Shown here: positions 1-7,784 of the stretch, piece by piece
How the letters are laid out: each line of letters begins with the position of its first letter
How positions within the stretch are numbered: position 1 is the stretch's first letter
Source: Chitinophagales bacterium
GTDB lineage: Bacteria; Bacteroidota; Bacteroidia; Chitinophagales; UBA10324
Assembly: GCA_019694975.1 (NCBI GenBank)
Contig: JAIBAY010000001.1
Span: 564,732-628,731 of the forward strand
Reading direction: 5' to 3'
Length of the DNA: 64,000 nt
Position numbers and translations under genes: made by a program
Notes under the pieces: model-generated
Databases searched by the model: none
What the model saw: the letters and a program-made list of their open reading frames with translations, nothing else
Told to the model about the DNA's origin: nothing

Positions 1-131
1 ACGGTGGCAGTTCCACCATCAAAATTGATAAAGTCGGCTGTAGCGACGGCTGACTCAAAGTCGATGGGCAATGATTGTGCGCGGACAAATGATCCGGCAA
101 ACAGAAAAATAATCAGCGTAATTTTTTTCAT
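1..131 (-). CDS. Secreted protein, N-terminal fragment (gene runs off the left edge)
   Basis: Only the first 43 codons are inside the window. The ATG is at 129-131 on the minus strand. The frame starts with MKKITLIIFLF, then a short hydrophobic stretch ending in VRAQS, a typical Bacteroidota Sec signal peptide with the common AQ cleavage context. The mature start reads LPIDFESAVATADF and then NFDGG. This resembles the beginning of secreted Bacteroidota carbohydrate-binding or T9SS cargo proteins, but the rest is missing, so no function is assigned. About 190 bases without a gene separate it from the terminator of the M4 protease gene. Confidence 0.7.
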   Translation of the reverse strand, partial: MKKITLIIFLFAGSFVRAQSLPIDFESAVATADFINFDGGTAT

Positions 132-325
132 GAACGATATTTAAATAATTACAAAATTGTCCATGTAAAATACGCATAGTATTCCAGCTTTGGCTTTATT
201 AAATTCAGCATTTTGAACTGCAGGTTGATCGTCGCAATCAGATCAGCAAATTCCTGTATCAATCTGTCCGGTGAATCATAATTAGGAAGAGATATTATGA
301 AAAAAACTGTTCAATAAAACATGAA

Positions 326-359
326 AATCCCGCCGGACAGTATAACGCCCGGCGGGATT
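326..359 (-). terminator. Rho-independent terminator of the M4 protease gene
   Basis: An 11-bp perfect inverted repeat (326-336 and 349-359, core CCCGCCGG/CCGGCGGG) with a 12-nt loop lies nine bases beyond the protease stop. Read on the minus strand it is followed by a T-rich stretch down to about 301. It probably ends transcription of the fibre-protein/protease pair. Confidence 0.8.
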
Positions 360-367
360 ATGGTACA

Positions 368-2662
368 CTAATGTTGTACAATCAGCTTCTGTATGTAAGA
401 GGCATCGCCTGATCTCAAAACACACAGGTATATGCCATTGGGAAATTCAGTTGTATTAACATCAGCTTTATAATGAGGCGTTTCAAGCTGCTCGTCATGA
501 AGCATCCATTGCATCACCCTTCCTGTTACATCGGTTACATACAAATCAAGCGGTTGCGTGTCATTCCAGTCAAACTCAATTGTTGTATTGTTGCCGGCCG
601 GATTTGGATAGATGCTGACTACCCGGTCGGCGGCAGGTTCATTCAACGCAGCTGCATTATCATGATCCGTTTTGAGATCACCCGGATTATAATCGCTTTT
701 CTCACAAGGATCAATCAAAGCGGTAAACAAGCTGCCGCTGAGTGCCGTGAATCCGGGATGGAACGAAATGATGCTACCGCTTTCCACGGTCACAACTGCT
801 CCGGTATTGACCGTAGTATTGCAGTCGGATAAAAAATTATTAAACAGGATCGATGCATTGCGCACTTCTTCGGCGGCATCAATGGATGCTACGGTGGCAT
901 AAGTGCCGCACATGGAAGCAAGGTTATAGGCAGTGTAATGCGTAATACCGGCTGCCATAAACGCTTCTCCTACTGAAATCACCTGCTGCGAGCAGCTGCC
1001 AAATAAATCCTTAGCCGACTGAATCCATGCATTGCGTGCCGTGACATATCCATCATCGCCATCCAGGTAGCTCATCATTGCCTGCCATGCAATATCACGT
1101 GCATCGGACCATCCGATACCTGTTACGTTGTACTCCCAGCCCTGATCATTGGTGCCGCTTCCTCCTTCAGCCAGGAGATAGAAGATATGGTTCTGCACGC
1201 CGCTGTTGGTATGCACGCCGCCGTTATCAGCACTGCCACTCTCCCAGTTCACACCCAGGTAGGTATCCGGTTGTCCCTGTGACTTGGGATCGGAAAAAGA
1301 GCGCAGGCCGCCATCTGATTTATCACCGCCAACATTCCAGTCAATAGAACCTTCCACATAGTTCTCCACCATTTCACCAAAAATATCAGCAAATGATTCG
1401 TTCAGCGCTCCGGACTCATCTGAATAATCCAAAGCATCAAAATGCGCATACTCAATAACGCCATGCGTGTATTCATGCCCAACGATATCGACTGTGTTGA
1501 AGTCATCTGTAGTACCAGATGAACAATCCCATCCGGCGCCAAAATTCAGGTTGTCGATGATGTTGGTGAAGTTGGCATTATGACAGTGTTGCGTGCCATC
1601 CGTGTTGGTGTATTTCCGGTTACTGAAAACGTCAATCAATCCATCACTGCCATCAAAGCTCTCATGGCCGTGAACATTCAGGTAATAATTATATGCCTTC
1701 TTGGTTGACCATAAAGAAGTCATTGTCATCTTGCTGCTGCCCGTCGCTGTCCAATTGTTGTCGGCGTCACATTTGAAGTAATCATCACCGGTAAAAGAAT
1801 CGGCAAACCAGCTTTTTATTTCCGTATCCGGATTACAATCGTCCCAGGAGAAATAGGCAATTTCCGTATCACCATCATAATCACAGGCAGCAACTGTGAA
1901 TTTAGTCTGCACGGTTTGCGTGCCGTTGAAGGTGGTTTGCGCTGTACCGTTTGAACAAAACACATCCAGTGAGCGGGACCGGAGTAATGCACCGGATTCC
2001 GCATCGATGTAAACATACTTCGCTGTCCATGGCTTTTCGGCAAATACCGCCACACGATACGCCAGTACATAATTGTCCGCGGACTTTTCGCCTTTGGTAT
2101 CCGCTTTCACAATCAGCAATTCGGCTTTCGGTTGCAACGTGGCATTGGGATCATTCTTTTTTATTTTATAATCTGCTTCGCTTACTGCGTTTTCCCAGAG
2201 ATATCTTTCTGCCGGCACTGCTTTCAGGGCAGTTGCAACTGCGGTTGATGCGTCAATAGCAGGCTGCACATTCATATCAAGGTCAGCTATGAAATCGCCG
2301 TTGGCCAGGTAAGCCCTTCCCTTTTTTTCATGCACAAGCTGTTCCACCATTTCCACTCTCACGCCCTTATAATACTGCCCATAGCGGAAGTGAACATTGC
2401 CGGCCGGATCTGTATGTTCGTTCATGACGCGCATCTCATCAAGGTTGCTGCGCAATCCAATCAGGTCAGGCTGTTCATTGAAGATATTAGCGGCAGTGTA
2501 AGGTGCATCATCCCTGAATTCAATCCAGCCCTGCCTGCTGTCAGGATGCAGATAACGGCTGAATTTTTTGTTGAGTAAATCAGTGCGCTGCAATTGCTGC
2601 GCCCGGATGCCCTGCATCATCAGTAACAGGATGAAGCAGGTTGTCATAAGTGTCCTTTTCAT
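368..2662 (-). CDS. Secreted M4 (thermolysin-family) zinc metalloprotease with T9SS sorting domain
   Basis: This 764-residue protein is predicted to be an extracellular endopeptidase. It has a signal peptide (1-21, ending IRAQ), an FTP/PepSY-type propeptide to about 230, and an M4 catalytic domain. The zinc site HEYTH is at 396-400 and the third ligand is E422 in GALNESFADIFG. After the catalytic domain, around 600-660, comes a Cys-bounded segment (GTYATV...SGSIISFHPGF...IDPC) like the '3-coathanger stack' domain of Bacteroidota secreted proteins. The C-terminus (about 680-764: IYPNPAGNNTTIEF, then NGIYLCVL and QKLIVQH) is a type A T9SS sorting domain, so export to the cell surface or medium is expected. 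The gene starts 33 bases after the fibre-like gene upstream and probably shares its promoter. The family call is firm; the substrate is unknown. Confidence 0.95.
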   Translation of the reverse strand: MKRTLMTTCFILLLMMQGIRAQQLQRTDLLNKKFSRYLHPDSRQGWIEFRDDAPYTAANIFNEQPDLIGLRSNLDEMRVMNEHTDPAGNVHFRYGQYYKGVRVEMVEQLVHEKKGRAYLANGDFIADLDMNVQPAIDASTAVATALKAVPAERYLWENAVSEADYKIKKNDPNATLQPKAELLIVKADTKGEKSADNYVLAYRVAVFAEKPWTAKYVYIDAESGALLRSRSLDVFCSNGTAQTTFNGTQTVQTKFTVAACDYDGDTEIAYFSWDDCNPDTEIKSWFADSFTGDDYFKCDADNNWTATGSSKMTMTSLWSTKKAYNYYLNVHGHESFDGSDGLIDVFSNRKYTNTDGTQHCHNANFTNIIDNLNFGAGWDCSSGTTDDFNTVDIVGHEYTHGVIEYAHFDALDYSDESGALNESFADIFGEMVENYVEGSIDWNVGGDKSDGGLRSFSDPKSQGQPDTYLGVNWESGSADNGGVHTNSGVQNHIFYLLAEGGSGTNDQGWEYNVTGIGWSDARDIAWQAMMSYLDGDDGYVTARNAWIQSAKDLFGSCSQQVISVGEAFMAAGITHYTAYNLASMCGTYATVASIDAAEEVRNASILFNNFLSDCNTTVNTGAVVTVESGSIISFHPGFTALSGSLFTALIDPCEKSDYNPGDLKTDHDNAAALNEPAADRVVSIYPNPAGNNTTIEFDWNDTQPLDLYVTDVTGRVMQWMLHDEQLETPHYKADVNTTEFPNGIYLCVLRSGDASYIQKLIVQH

Positions 2663-2695
2663 GATCTTTTTTTTTATGTATGAAATGAAACACTC

Positions 2696-4369
2696 TTACT
2701 GTTGTTGCTTTAAGGCATCAATCTGATCCTGCAGCTGAATGATGTAGAGTGAAAGTTCTTCCACCTTTTGCATCATCTTCGTCTGCATCTCACCTACTGA
2801 TAATCCCTGCTCTTTCATCTCATCAGCAGGCGGAATGCCGGGCAGGTGCTTGTTGGTGCTCACAAACTTTTTCAGTTCGCTGATGGATGGCATGGAATAG
2901 CCTTCATCAAAAACATAGTCAGGCCACGACTCCGATAGCTGTACTTTCAGCTCCTCACAAATAACCTTTCCATCTACACTCAACAAGTATCCGGTAGCAG
3001 GAACCGATGCACCAATCATCACGTTGCCTCCTGCATAACACATGGAGATGTCGCCGCCGTCATTGTTCAGATACAGTTTTGACACAGCGCCATTGTTGCG
3101 GGCCATAATTTCATTGTTGTCGATGGCGATATTGGAAGAAGCCATGCTGCCACTGATGATGTAACCGCCACCGGTTGGTTCAGCATCTTCACCATAATCA
3201 ACATGCAACTGCGCCTGCGGATTGGTTACGCCAATACCAACATTGCCGGTGCAATAAACTTTTCCATAAAGAAATGCCGAATAGCTCCCGCTGTTGTTCT
3301 CGTCAACTACGGAGAACAGACCGTAGTTCGTTCCTGTGGTGCTGGGAATATTTACATACACACCAGTCTTTGTATTACTGCCGGAAGCGGACGGAATTGA
3401 TATGTATTGCCCATACAAACTGCCGAGTCCCTGTATCGTTTTATAATCACCGTACAAGGTGCCTGACGCGCCGGAAGTCATTGAAGTATAATTGCCATAG
3501 TTTGTACCTGATCCAAGCAAATCCATGACGGTACGGTTACCATAACCTACACCTGTGCCATAATTCTGAATATCATTATAAATGCCATTCACCACACCGG
3601 AGGTTCCTGTAGTCTGCCACACCTGGTTATAAAATCCATATTTGGTTCCGGTGCTGGCTGTAGTTACAAAACTGTGGATACCTTCTGCCTGTCCGCTTGT
3701 ACTGTACGCAGTTTCAATATTTAATCCCTTTGAAGTGGTGGTATTATGCAAATCCAGTTTGCCACGCGTGCCGGCGAATGCAGGTGAACCCGTCCAGAGA
3801 TTCGTACCATTATCCTGCAGCACACCGGTTACCAGCGCCGACCCATTCCATTTGGGAACATAATTGGTCGTGTTGGTTCCTACCTGCGGATCTGTTTCTG
3901 CACCACCGCCACCACCGGCAGTAGATTGAATGGTACCATCAGCAAACTTAATATTGGTAACATAAGCATCTCTCCATTTGTAGACATCGCTGCCAAGGTC
4001 AATCGCTCCCGAAGCATTGGGTACCAATGAAAGATTGATGGCCGTTGCATTGAGGTTTGACAGGTCTTTCTTCAGCTGCAATACAGATTTCCAGCTGCTG
4101 CCGTCATAGTAATAAAAGCCGGGCTGACTGTTGGTTTGGTAAATAAGCAGGCCTTCTGTGGGCGCAGCAATTCCATCACGTTGCGTCTTTGTCATGCGCG
4201 GCAACAGCACACCTTTGGAGGTTGAGCTGATATCGAGCAATGAAGAACCATTCGGCGTTGTGGTTCCGATACCTGCTGCGCCGGATGAAGGAAATGTATT
4301 TTGCGCTGATGACTGTTGTATGGCTCCGCCTGTTAAGAACAGAACCAAAAGGATGATAATTTTTTTCAT
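2696..4369 (-). CDS. Secreted tail-fibre-like protein with GTxYGxY repeats and C-terminal coiled coil
   Basis: The 557-residue protein has a signal peptide (1-23, ending SSAQ) and the common Bacteroidota opening GIGTTTPNGSSLLDISS, then KGVLLPRMT, as in tail-fibre/chaperone-type surface proteins. A Gly/Thr-rich region at about 240-350 contains imperfect repeats of the form G-T-x-Y-G-x-Y (for example TGTKYGFYN, SGTNYGNYT, SGTLYGDYK, TGTNYGLFS), which suggests a fibrous beta structure. After GNVGIGVTNP (about 376-385), the C-terminus (about 475-557) has the WPDYVF...LPGIPPADEM pattern and a coiled coil (EELSLYIIQLQDQIDALKQ). In homologues this region often replaces a peptidase S74 intramolecular chaperone. 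No phage genes are nearby, so it is read as a cellular surface protein. It is the first gene of a likely operon with the M4 protease. Confidence 0.8.
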   Translation of the reverse strand: MKKIIILLVLFLTGGAIQQSSAQNTFPSSGAAGIGTTTPNGSSLLDISSTSKGVLLPRMTKTQRDGIAAPTEGLLIYQTNSQPGFYYYDGSSWKSVLQLKKDLSNLNATAINLSLVPNASGAIDLGSDVYKWRDAYVTNIKFADGTIQSTAGGGGGAETDPQVGTNTTNYVPKWNGSALVTGVLQDNGTNLWTGSPAFAGTRGKLDLHNTTTSKGLNIETAYSTSGQAEGIHSFVTTASTGTKYGFYNQVWQTTGTSGVVNGIYNDIQNYGTGVGYGNRTVMDLLGSGTNYGNYTSMTSGASGTLYGDYKTIQGLGSLYGQYISIPSASGSNTKTGVYVNIPSTTGTNYGLFSVVDENNSGSYSAFLYGKVYCTGNVGIGVTNPQAQLHVDYGEDAEPTGGGYIISGSMASSNIAIDNNEIMARNNGAVSKLYLNNDGGDISMCYAGGNVMIGASVPATGYLLSVDGKVICEELKVQLSESWPDYVFDEGYSMPSISELKKFVSTNKHLPGIPPADEMKEQGLSVGEMQTKMMQKVEELSLYIIQLQDQIDALKQQQ

Positions 4370-4403
4370 GATTGTTTTTTTTAGTGGTTGAATTAATTTT
4401 CGT

Positions 4404-4436
4404 CAAACATATCATGACGTGACAAGCCGTATCAAA
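4404..4436 (-). promoter_or_regulatory. Bacteroidota-type promoter of the fibre-like/M4 protease genes
   Basis: On the minus strand, TTTG (4436-4433), a 21-bp spacer and TATGTTTG (4411-4404) fit TTTG-N19..21-TAnnTTTG exactly. Transcription would start about 30 bases before the ATG at 4369. Confidence 0.7.
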
Positions 4437-4613
4437 TCGGTTTTGTGAACGGATGCTTTGAATTAGTGAAAGGAAATTAAAATGGCAGGCCGCCCCTTTT
4501 CTTTGCAGCGCCTATTGGAGAAAACAAAGGCTTTTCTAACCGCTTAAAAAATATTCCGGTGATATGCCTTGGAAAATAGTAACCTGAATAAATATCCGGC
4601 AATGTAAATTTAA

Positions 4614-4739
4614 TCAGTGAGCTGGCAGTTCGCCCACTTCAAGAATGTTGCCTTTGCCGATTAAGACCGGACAGTTCATCGCGAACTCACTGCAGTTAAA
4701 AAAAGCAAAGCGTCCGGTAATCATTTTTGCTGTCACCAT
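4614..4739 (-). CDS. Possible small protein (41 aa), unrecognised
   Basis: An ATG at 4737-4739 opens a 41-codon frame four bases after the stop of the SRPBCC gene. It starts MVTAKMITGRFAFFN and ends ILEVGELPAH. The tight spacing would suit translational coupling. The frame has no signal peptide, no clear hydrophobic segment and no motif I recognise. The same frame extends upstream into the SRPBCC gene, so the start is uncertain. It may be a chance frame. Confidence 0.3.
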   Translation of the reverse strand: MVTAKMITGRFAFFNCSEFAMNCPVLIGKGNILEVGELPAH

Positions 4740-4743
4740 CCTT

Positions 4744-5175
4744 TCATCGTTCGGCAATTTCTTTGATGTGATCGAGAAAGGCATCCATATTCGATTCCGT
4801 ATGATGATGCCCCTCTTCATTGGCAAATCCCTGCTGTGTCCAGGTTAACTGTGTCAACCCGTCACCCGACGCAGTGAGCGTGCAGGTGATGGTTGAATAA
4901 TTTTCCGGTTTGTCTTCAAGACCGGAAAAGCCGCTCCAATAACTATAGCTTAATTTTTCACTGGGAATATTATCCAGAATCCGTCCATGGTCACGGTATT
5001 GCTGACCATTGTATTCTCCGTGAAAAACAATTTCACTGCCCTTTAGCCAGTCGGTGACTGTTTCCGTACCAAACAAATATTCCTTGATTATTTCCGGCGT
5101 CGTCAGGCATTGCCATACCTTTTGACGGGAAGCTTTTATCAAAACAGATTTTTCAACTTTAAGATCTTGTCTCAT
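4744..5175 (-). CDS. SRPBCC / AHSA1-like domain protein
   Basis: The 143-residue protein starts MRQDLKVEKSVLIKASRQKVW and continues with LTTPEIIKEYLFGTETVTDW, the characteristic opening of the START-like AHSA1 (activator of Hsp90 homologue 1) family. The end, LTWTQQGFANEEG...MDAFLDHIKEIAE, matches the usual long C-terminal helix. Such proteins bind small hydrophobic ligands; the ligand here is unknown. The open frame extends upstream to 5343 and would overlap the 3' end of nadE; the Met codons at 5175 or 5184 give the normal family length, so the inner start is used. It lies 67 bases downstream of nadE on the same strand. Confidence 0.85.
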   Translation of the reverse strand: MRQDLKVEKSVLIKASRQKVWQCLTTPEIIKEYLFGTETVTDWLKGSEIVFHGEYNGQQYRDHGRILDNIPSEKLSYSYWSGFSGLEDKPENYSTITCTLTASGDGLTQLTWTQQGFANEEGHHHTESNMDAFLDHIKEIAER

Positions 5176-5242
5176 ACGCAGCATTAATAAGCGGTTAAAT
5201 GAAAAATGATTACACAAAGACAGTTTTTCAACTTCAATTTCT

Positions 5243-6883
5243 TTACGACAGGTATTTGGCAACAATCGGCAATCTTCTGCCTGAGCCAAACGCTTTCGAA
5301 GAAACCCGTAATACCGGCGGCGACTGATGCCGCTTATGCTCACTTGTATTTACCAGCTTCAATACACGGCTAACGAGTTGCCTTTCAAAACCCAGATCTA
5401 TCAGTTCTTTTGGCCCCTTTCGCTTTTCAATGTATTGAAACAATAATTTATCGAGTATTGGATAATCCGGCAGTGAATCAGCATCCTTCTGCCCATGACG
5501 CAGTTCAGCCGACGGAGGCTTTGAGATGATGTTTTCCGGTATCAGCTTTCTGTCGCGGTTGATGTGTTTCACCAGCTCATACACTTCTGTTTTATACACA
5601 TCGCCCAGCACAGCCAGTCCGCCGCACATGTCGCCATAAAGGGTTCCGTATCCAACCGCCATTTCACTTTTATTGGAAGTATTCAATAAGATAAAATGGT
5701 GTTTATTGGCAAAAGCCATCAGGTACAGGGCACGTATCCGTGCCTGCAGGTTCTCTTCCGTTACATCAAATGGTTTGTTATCAAAAAAAGGCGTCAGCAC
5801 CTTTAATGCTGCGTCGTATACTTCATGCAGTGGAAGTGTTTCATACGAAATGCCAAGGCGGCTGGCCAGTTCAACTGCATCATCCACCGAATGACCGGTA
5901 GAAAACTGAGATGGCATGATCAACGCCTTTACGTTTTCCTTTCCGAGTGCTTCAACGGCAAGACAGGCTACCACAGCGGAATCAATGCCACCGCTCAGGC
6001 CAATAATCGCTTTGCTGAAATTCAACTTGTTGAAATATTCACGGATGCCCACTACCAGCGTCTGAAAGATGAGCGGGATCTTATCCTTTGGTTGCTCGCG
6101 GTTTCCGAGATCATGGGCATGCATCACTTCATCCAGGTCATAGAGCTTCAGGTCCTCGCGGTAATACTCCATCTCATCGAATACTTCGCCATTCGGCGTA
6201 ATCACCACCGATCCACCATCGAAAATCAGTTCCGTCTGCGCGCCAACGCAATTGCAGTAGAAGATTGGCAGGCGGTAGCTCTTCGCGGTTTGCTTCAGCA
6301 AATCAATACGCTCACGTGAATGATGATAATCGAACGGCGATGCAGAAATGTTCAGCATATAATCAGGCTGAAAGGCTGCAATCCTTTCTACCGGTGTTGT
6401 GACATAAAGCGGATTAATACCAGCATTCCATAAATCTTCACAAACGGTGAACCCCAATTTTCTTCCCATAAACTCAAATGTGCCGAATTCATGGTTAGGT
6501 TCGAAATAACGATACTCATCGAATACATCATAATTCGGCAACAGCGATTTGTTGATTACCTGTTGTATGACACCATTGTAGAGGAAGTAAGCTGAGTTAT
6601 ACAGGTCTTTTCCCTCCGGCTTAGGGTTAACGGTTGGTGCACCGATTACTACAGCGATGCCCACCGCTTCACGGGCAATTAGCTGAACGGATGCCTTGCA
6701 CTGATCAATAAAATCACGGAACTCGAGGAAGTCGCGGGGTGGATAACCACAGACACTCAGTTCTGAAAATAACACGAGGTCAGCACCCATTTCCTTTGCG
6801 CGCCTGATCGCGCCGGTGATCTTCTTCCTGTTGCCCTCAAAGTCACCAATGAGGTAATTCTGCTGTGCCATGGCAATCTTCAT
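5243..6883 (-). CDS. nadE: Glutamine-dependent NAD+ synthetase
   Basis: The 546-residue cytoplasmic enzyme makes NAD+ from deamido-NAD+, ATP and glutamine. The N-terminal nitrilase-type glutaminase domain shows the catalytic triad: E41 (LFSELSVCGYPPRD), K112 (NKSLLPNYDVFDEYRYFE) and C148 (FTVCEDLW). The C-terminal synthetase domain has the ATP loop LSGGIDSA (296-303), then NTSNKSEMAVGYGTLYGD and the end HKRHQSPPVLRVSSKAFG. The ATG at 6883 (MKIAMAQQNY) is chosen over a longer frame to 6928 because homologues begin here. A TACATTTG -7 box lies at 6911-6904 on the minus strand, without a clear -33 element. Confidence 0.96.
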   Translation of the reverse strand: MKIAMAQQNYLIGDFEGNRKKITGAIRRAKEMGADLVLFSELSVCGYPPRDFLEFRDFIDQCKASVQLIAREAVGIAVVIGAPTVNPKPEGKDLYNSAYFLYNGVIQQVINKSLLPNYDVFDEYRYFEPNHEFGTFEFMGRKLGFTVCEDLWNAGINPLYVTTPVERIAAFQPDYMLNISASPFDYHHSRERIDLLKQTAKSYRLPIFYCNCVGAQTELIFDGGSVVITPNGEVFDEMEYYREDLKLYDLDEVMHAHDLGNREQPKDKIPLIFQTLVVGIREYFNKLNFSKAIIGLSGGIDSAVVACLAVEALGKENVKALIMPSQFSTGHSVDDAVELASRLGISYETLPLHEVYDAALKVLTPFFDNKPFDVTEENLQARIRALYLMAFANKHHFILLNTSNKSEMAVGYGTLYGDMCGGLAVLGDVYKTEVYELVKHINRDRKLIPENIISKPPSAELRHGQKDADSLPDYPILDKLLFQYIEKRKGPKELIDLGFERQLVSRVLKLVNTSEHKRHQSPPVLRVSSKAFGSGRRLPIVAKYLS

Positions 6884-7096
6884 ATCGTCGGTTTCTGATT
6901 GCTCAAATGTAAAGTTTCCACGCTGCAATTACATGCTGTGGCAAATGCAGATAGTACGGATGATTCATTTAAGACGATAATTTGCCGGTTACTCTCTATT
7001 CCCCACAATACGGTGCCTGCTGTTTATTCAGCACGAGCTTACCTTGTGCGGCGTAAACTCACCTTGCACGAATAAAATATTTTTTTGAAAAAAAAT

Positions 7097-7127
7097 TTTG
7101 CGGCGTCCGCTTTTCCTCCTTTCTTTG
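7097..7127 (+). promoter_or_regulatory. Promoter of the TetR/efflux operon
   Basis: TTTG (7097-7100), a 19-bp spacer and TTTCTTTG (7120-7127, one mismatch to TAnnTTTG) suit the Bacteroidota sigma factor. The predicted transcription start (about 7132) falls at the edge of the palindrome at 7133-7148, so a bound repressor would block initiation. Confidence 0.6.
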
Positions 7128-7132
7128 CAGCA

Positions 7133-7161
7133 TTAACCATTTGGTTAAATCATTTGGTTAA
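7133..7161 (+). promoter_or_regulatory. Probable TetR operator: perfect palindrome plus a third half-site
   Basis: TTAACCA-TT-TGGTTAA at 7133-7148 is a perfect 16-bp palindrome. The 10-mer ATTTGGTTAA from its right half (7139-7148) is repeated exactly at 7152-7161, giving three half-sites directly before the regulator's ATG at 7170. Position and symmetry are typical of an autoregulated TetR operator. Confidence 0.7.
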
Positions 7162-7169
7162 TTTGCCTT

Positions 7170-7784
7170 ATGCCGTCCCGCGACCTCTCTACCGAACAGA
7201 AAATTCTGTCTGCCGCCCGTAAAGTGTTTCTGTTACGCGGCATGCATGGTGCGCGCATGCAGGAGATTGCCGACACGGCCGGCATCAATAAAGCATTGCT
7301 GCATTACTATTTCAGAAACAAGAACCGGCTGTTTGAAGCGGTATTCAGGGAAGGATTCCAGCGCTTATTACCAAAATTTGAATTAATGGGTTCGCCTGAC
7401 CTCCCGTTATCCGGCAAAGTAGAACAGTTTGTACACGGTTATATGGATGTACTGATGGATAATCCGTTCCTGCCCGGATTTGTATTACATGAGATCAATC
7501 AGGATCCGGATAAATTTGAAAAGCTTTTTATGCCCAAAGGCGCCGTGAGCCGGAATAAAAAATTCATGCAGCAACTGGCAGATGATATCAAGAAAAAATC
7601 CACTGTACCGGTTGATCCCCGACAGCTGATGGTGAATATGCTTTCGCTCTGCATTTTTCCCTTCGCTGCAAAACCGATGATCTGTAAGATGATGGGAATG
7701 AGTGATAAAGAATTCAAACAATTCATAGCAATCAGAAAGCAGTTAATTCCTTCCATGATTCTTCAATCCATAAACAGGCAATGA
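7170..7784 (+). CDS. TetR/AcrR-family transcriptional regulator
   Basis: The 204-residue protein has an N-terminal TetR helix-turn-helix: TEQKILSAARKVFLLRG, then MQEIADTAGINKALLHYYF and RNKNRLFEAVF (about 8-60). The C-terminal part (about 80-204) is the variable ligand-binding and dimerisation domain. It is the first gene of the efflux operon and its stop overlaps the next start (ATGA at 7781-7784). It probably represses its own promoter through the palindrome at 7133-7161 and is released by an export substrate or a related signal. The inducer cannot be read from sequence. Confidence 0.93.
   Translation: MPSRDLSTEQKILSAARKVFLLRGMHGARMQEIADTAGINKALLHYYFRNKNRLFEAVFREGFQRLLPKFELMGSPDLPLSGKVEQFVHGYMDVLMDNPFLPGFVLHEINQDPDKFEKLFMPKGAVSRNKKFMQQLADDIKKKSTVPVDPRQLMVNMLSLCIFPFAAKPMICKMMGMSDKEFKQFIAIRKQLIPSMILQSINRQ

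Noticed and set aside
2696-4369. Prophage tail-fibre gene
   Set aside because: The fibre-like protein has a signal peptide and there are no capsid, tail, lysis or integrase genes nearby.
4480-4520. Plus-strand promoter-like TTTCTTTGCAGC near 4500
   Set aside because: It resembles the -7 region of the TetR operon, but no plus-strand gene follows within several kilobases.
5825-6319. 164-codon plus-strand open frame
   Set aside because: It is antisense to the strongly conserved NAD synthetase gene and has no recognisable protein features.
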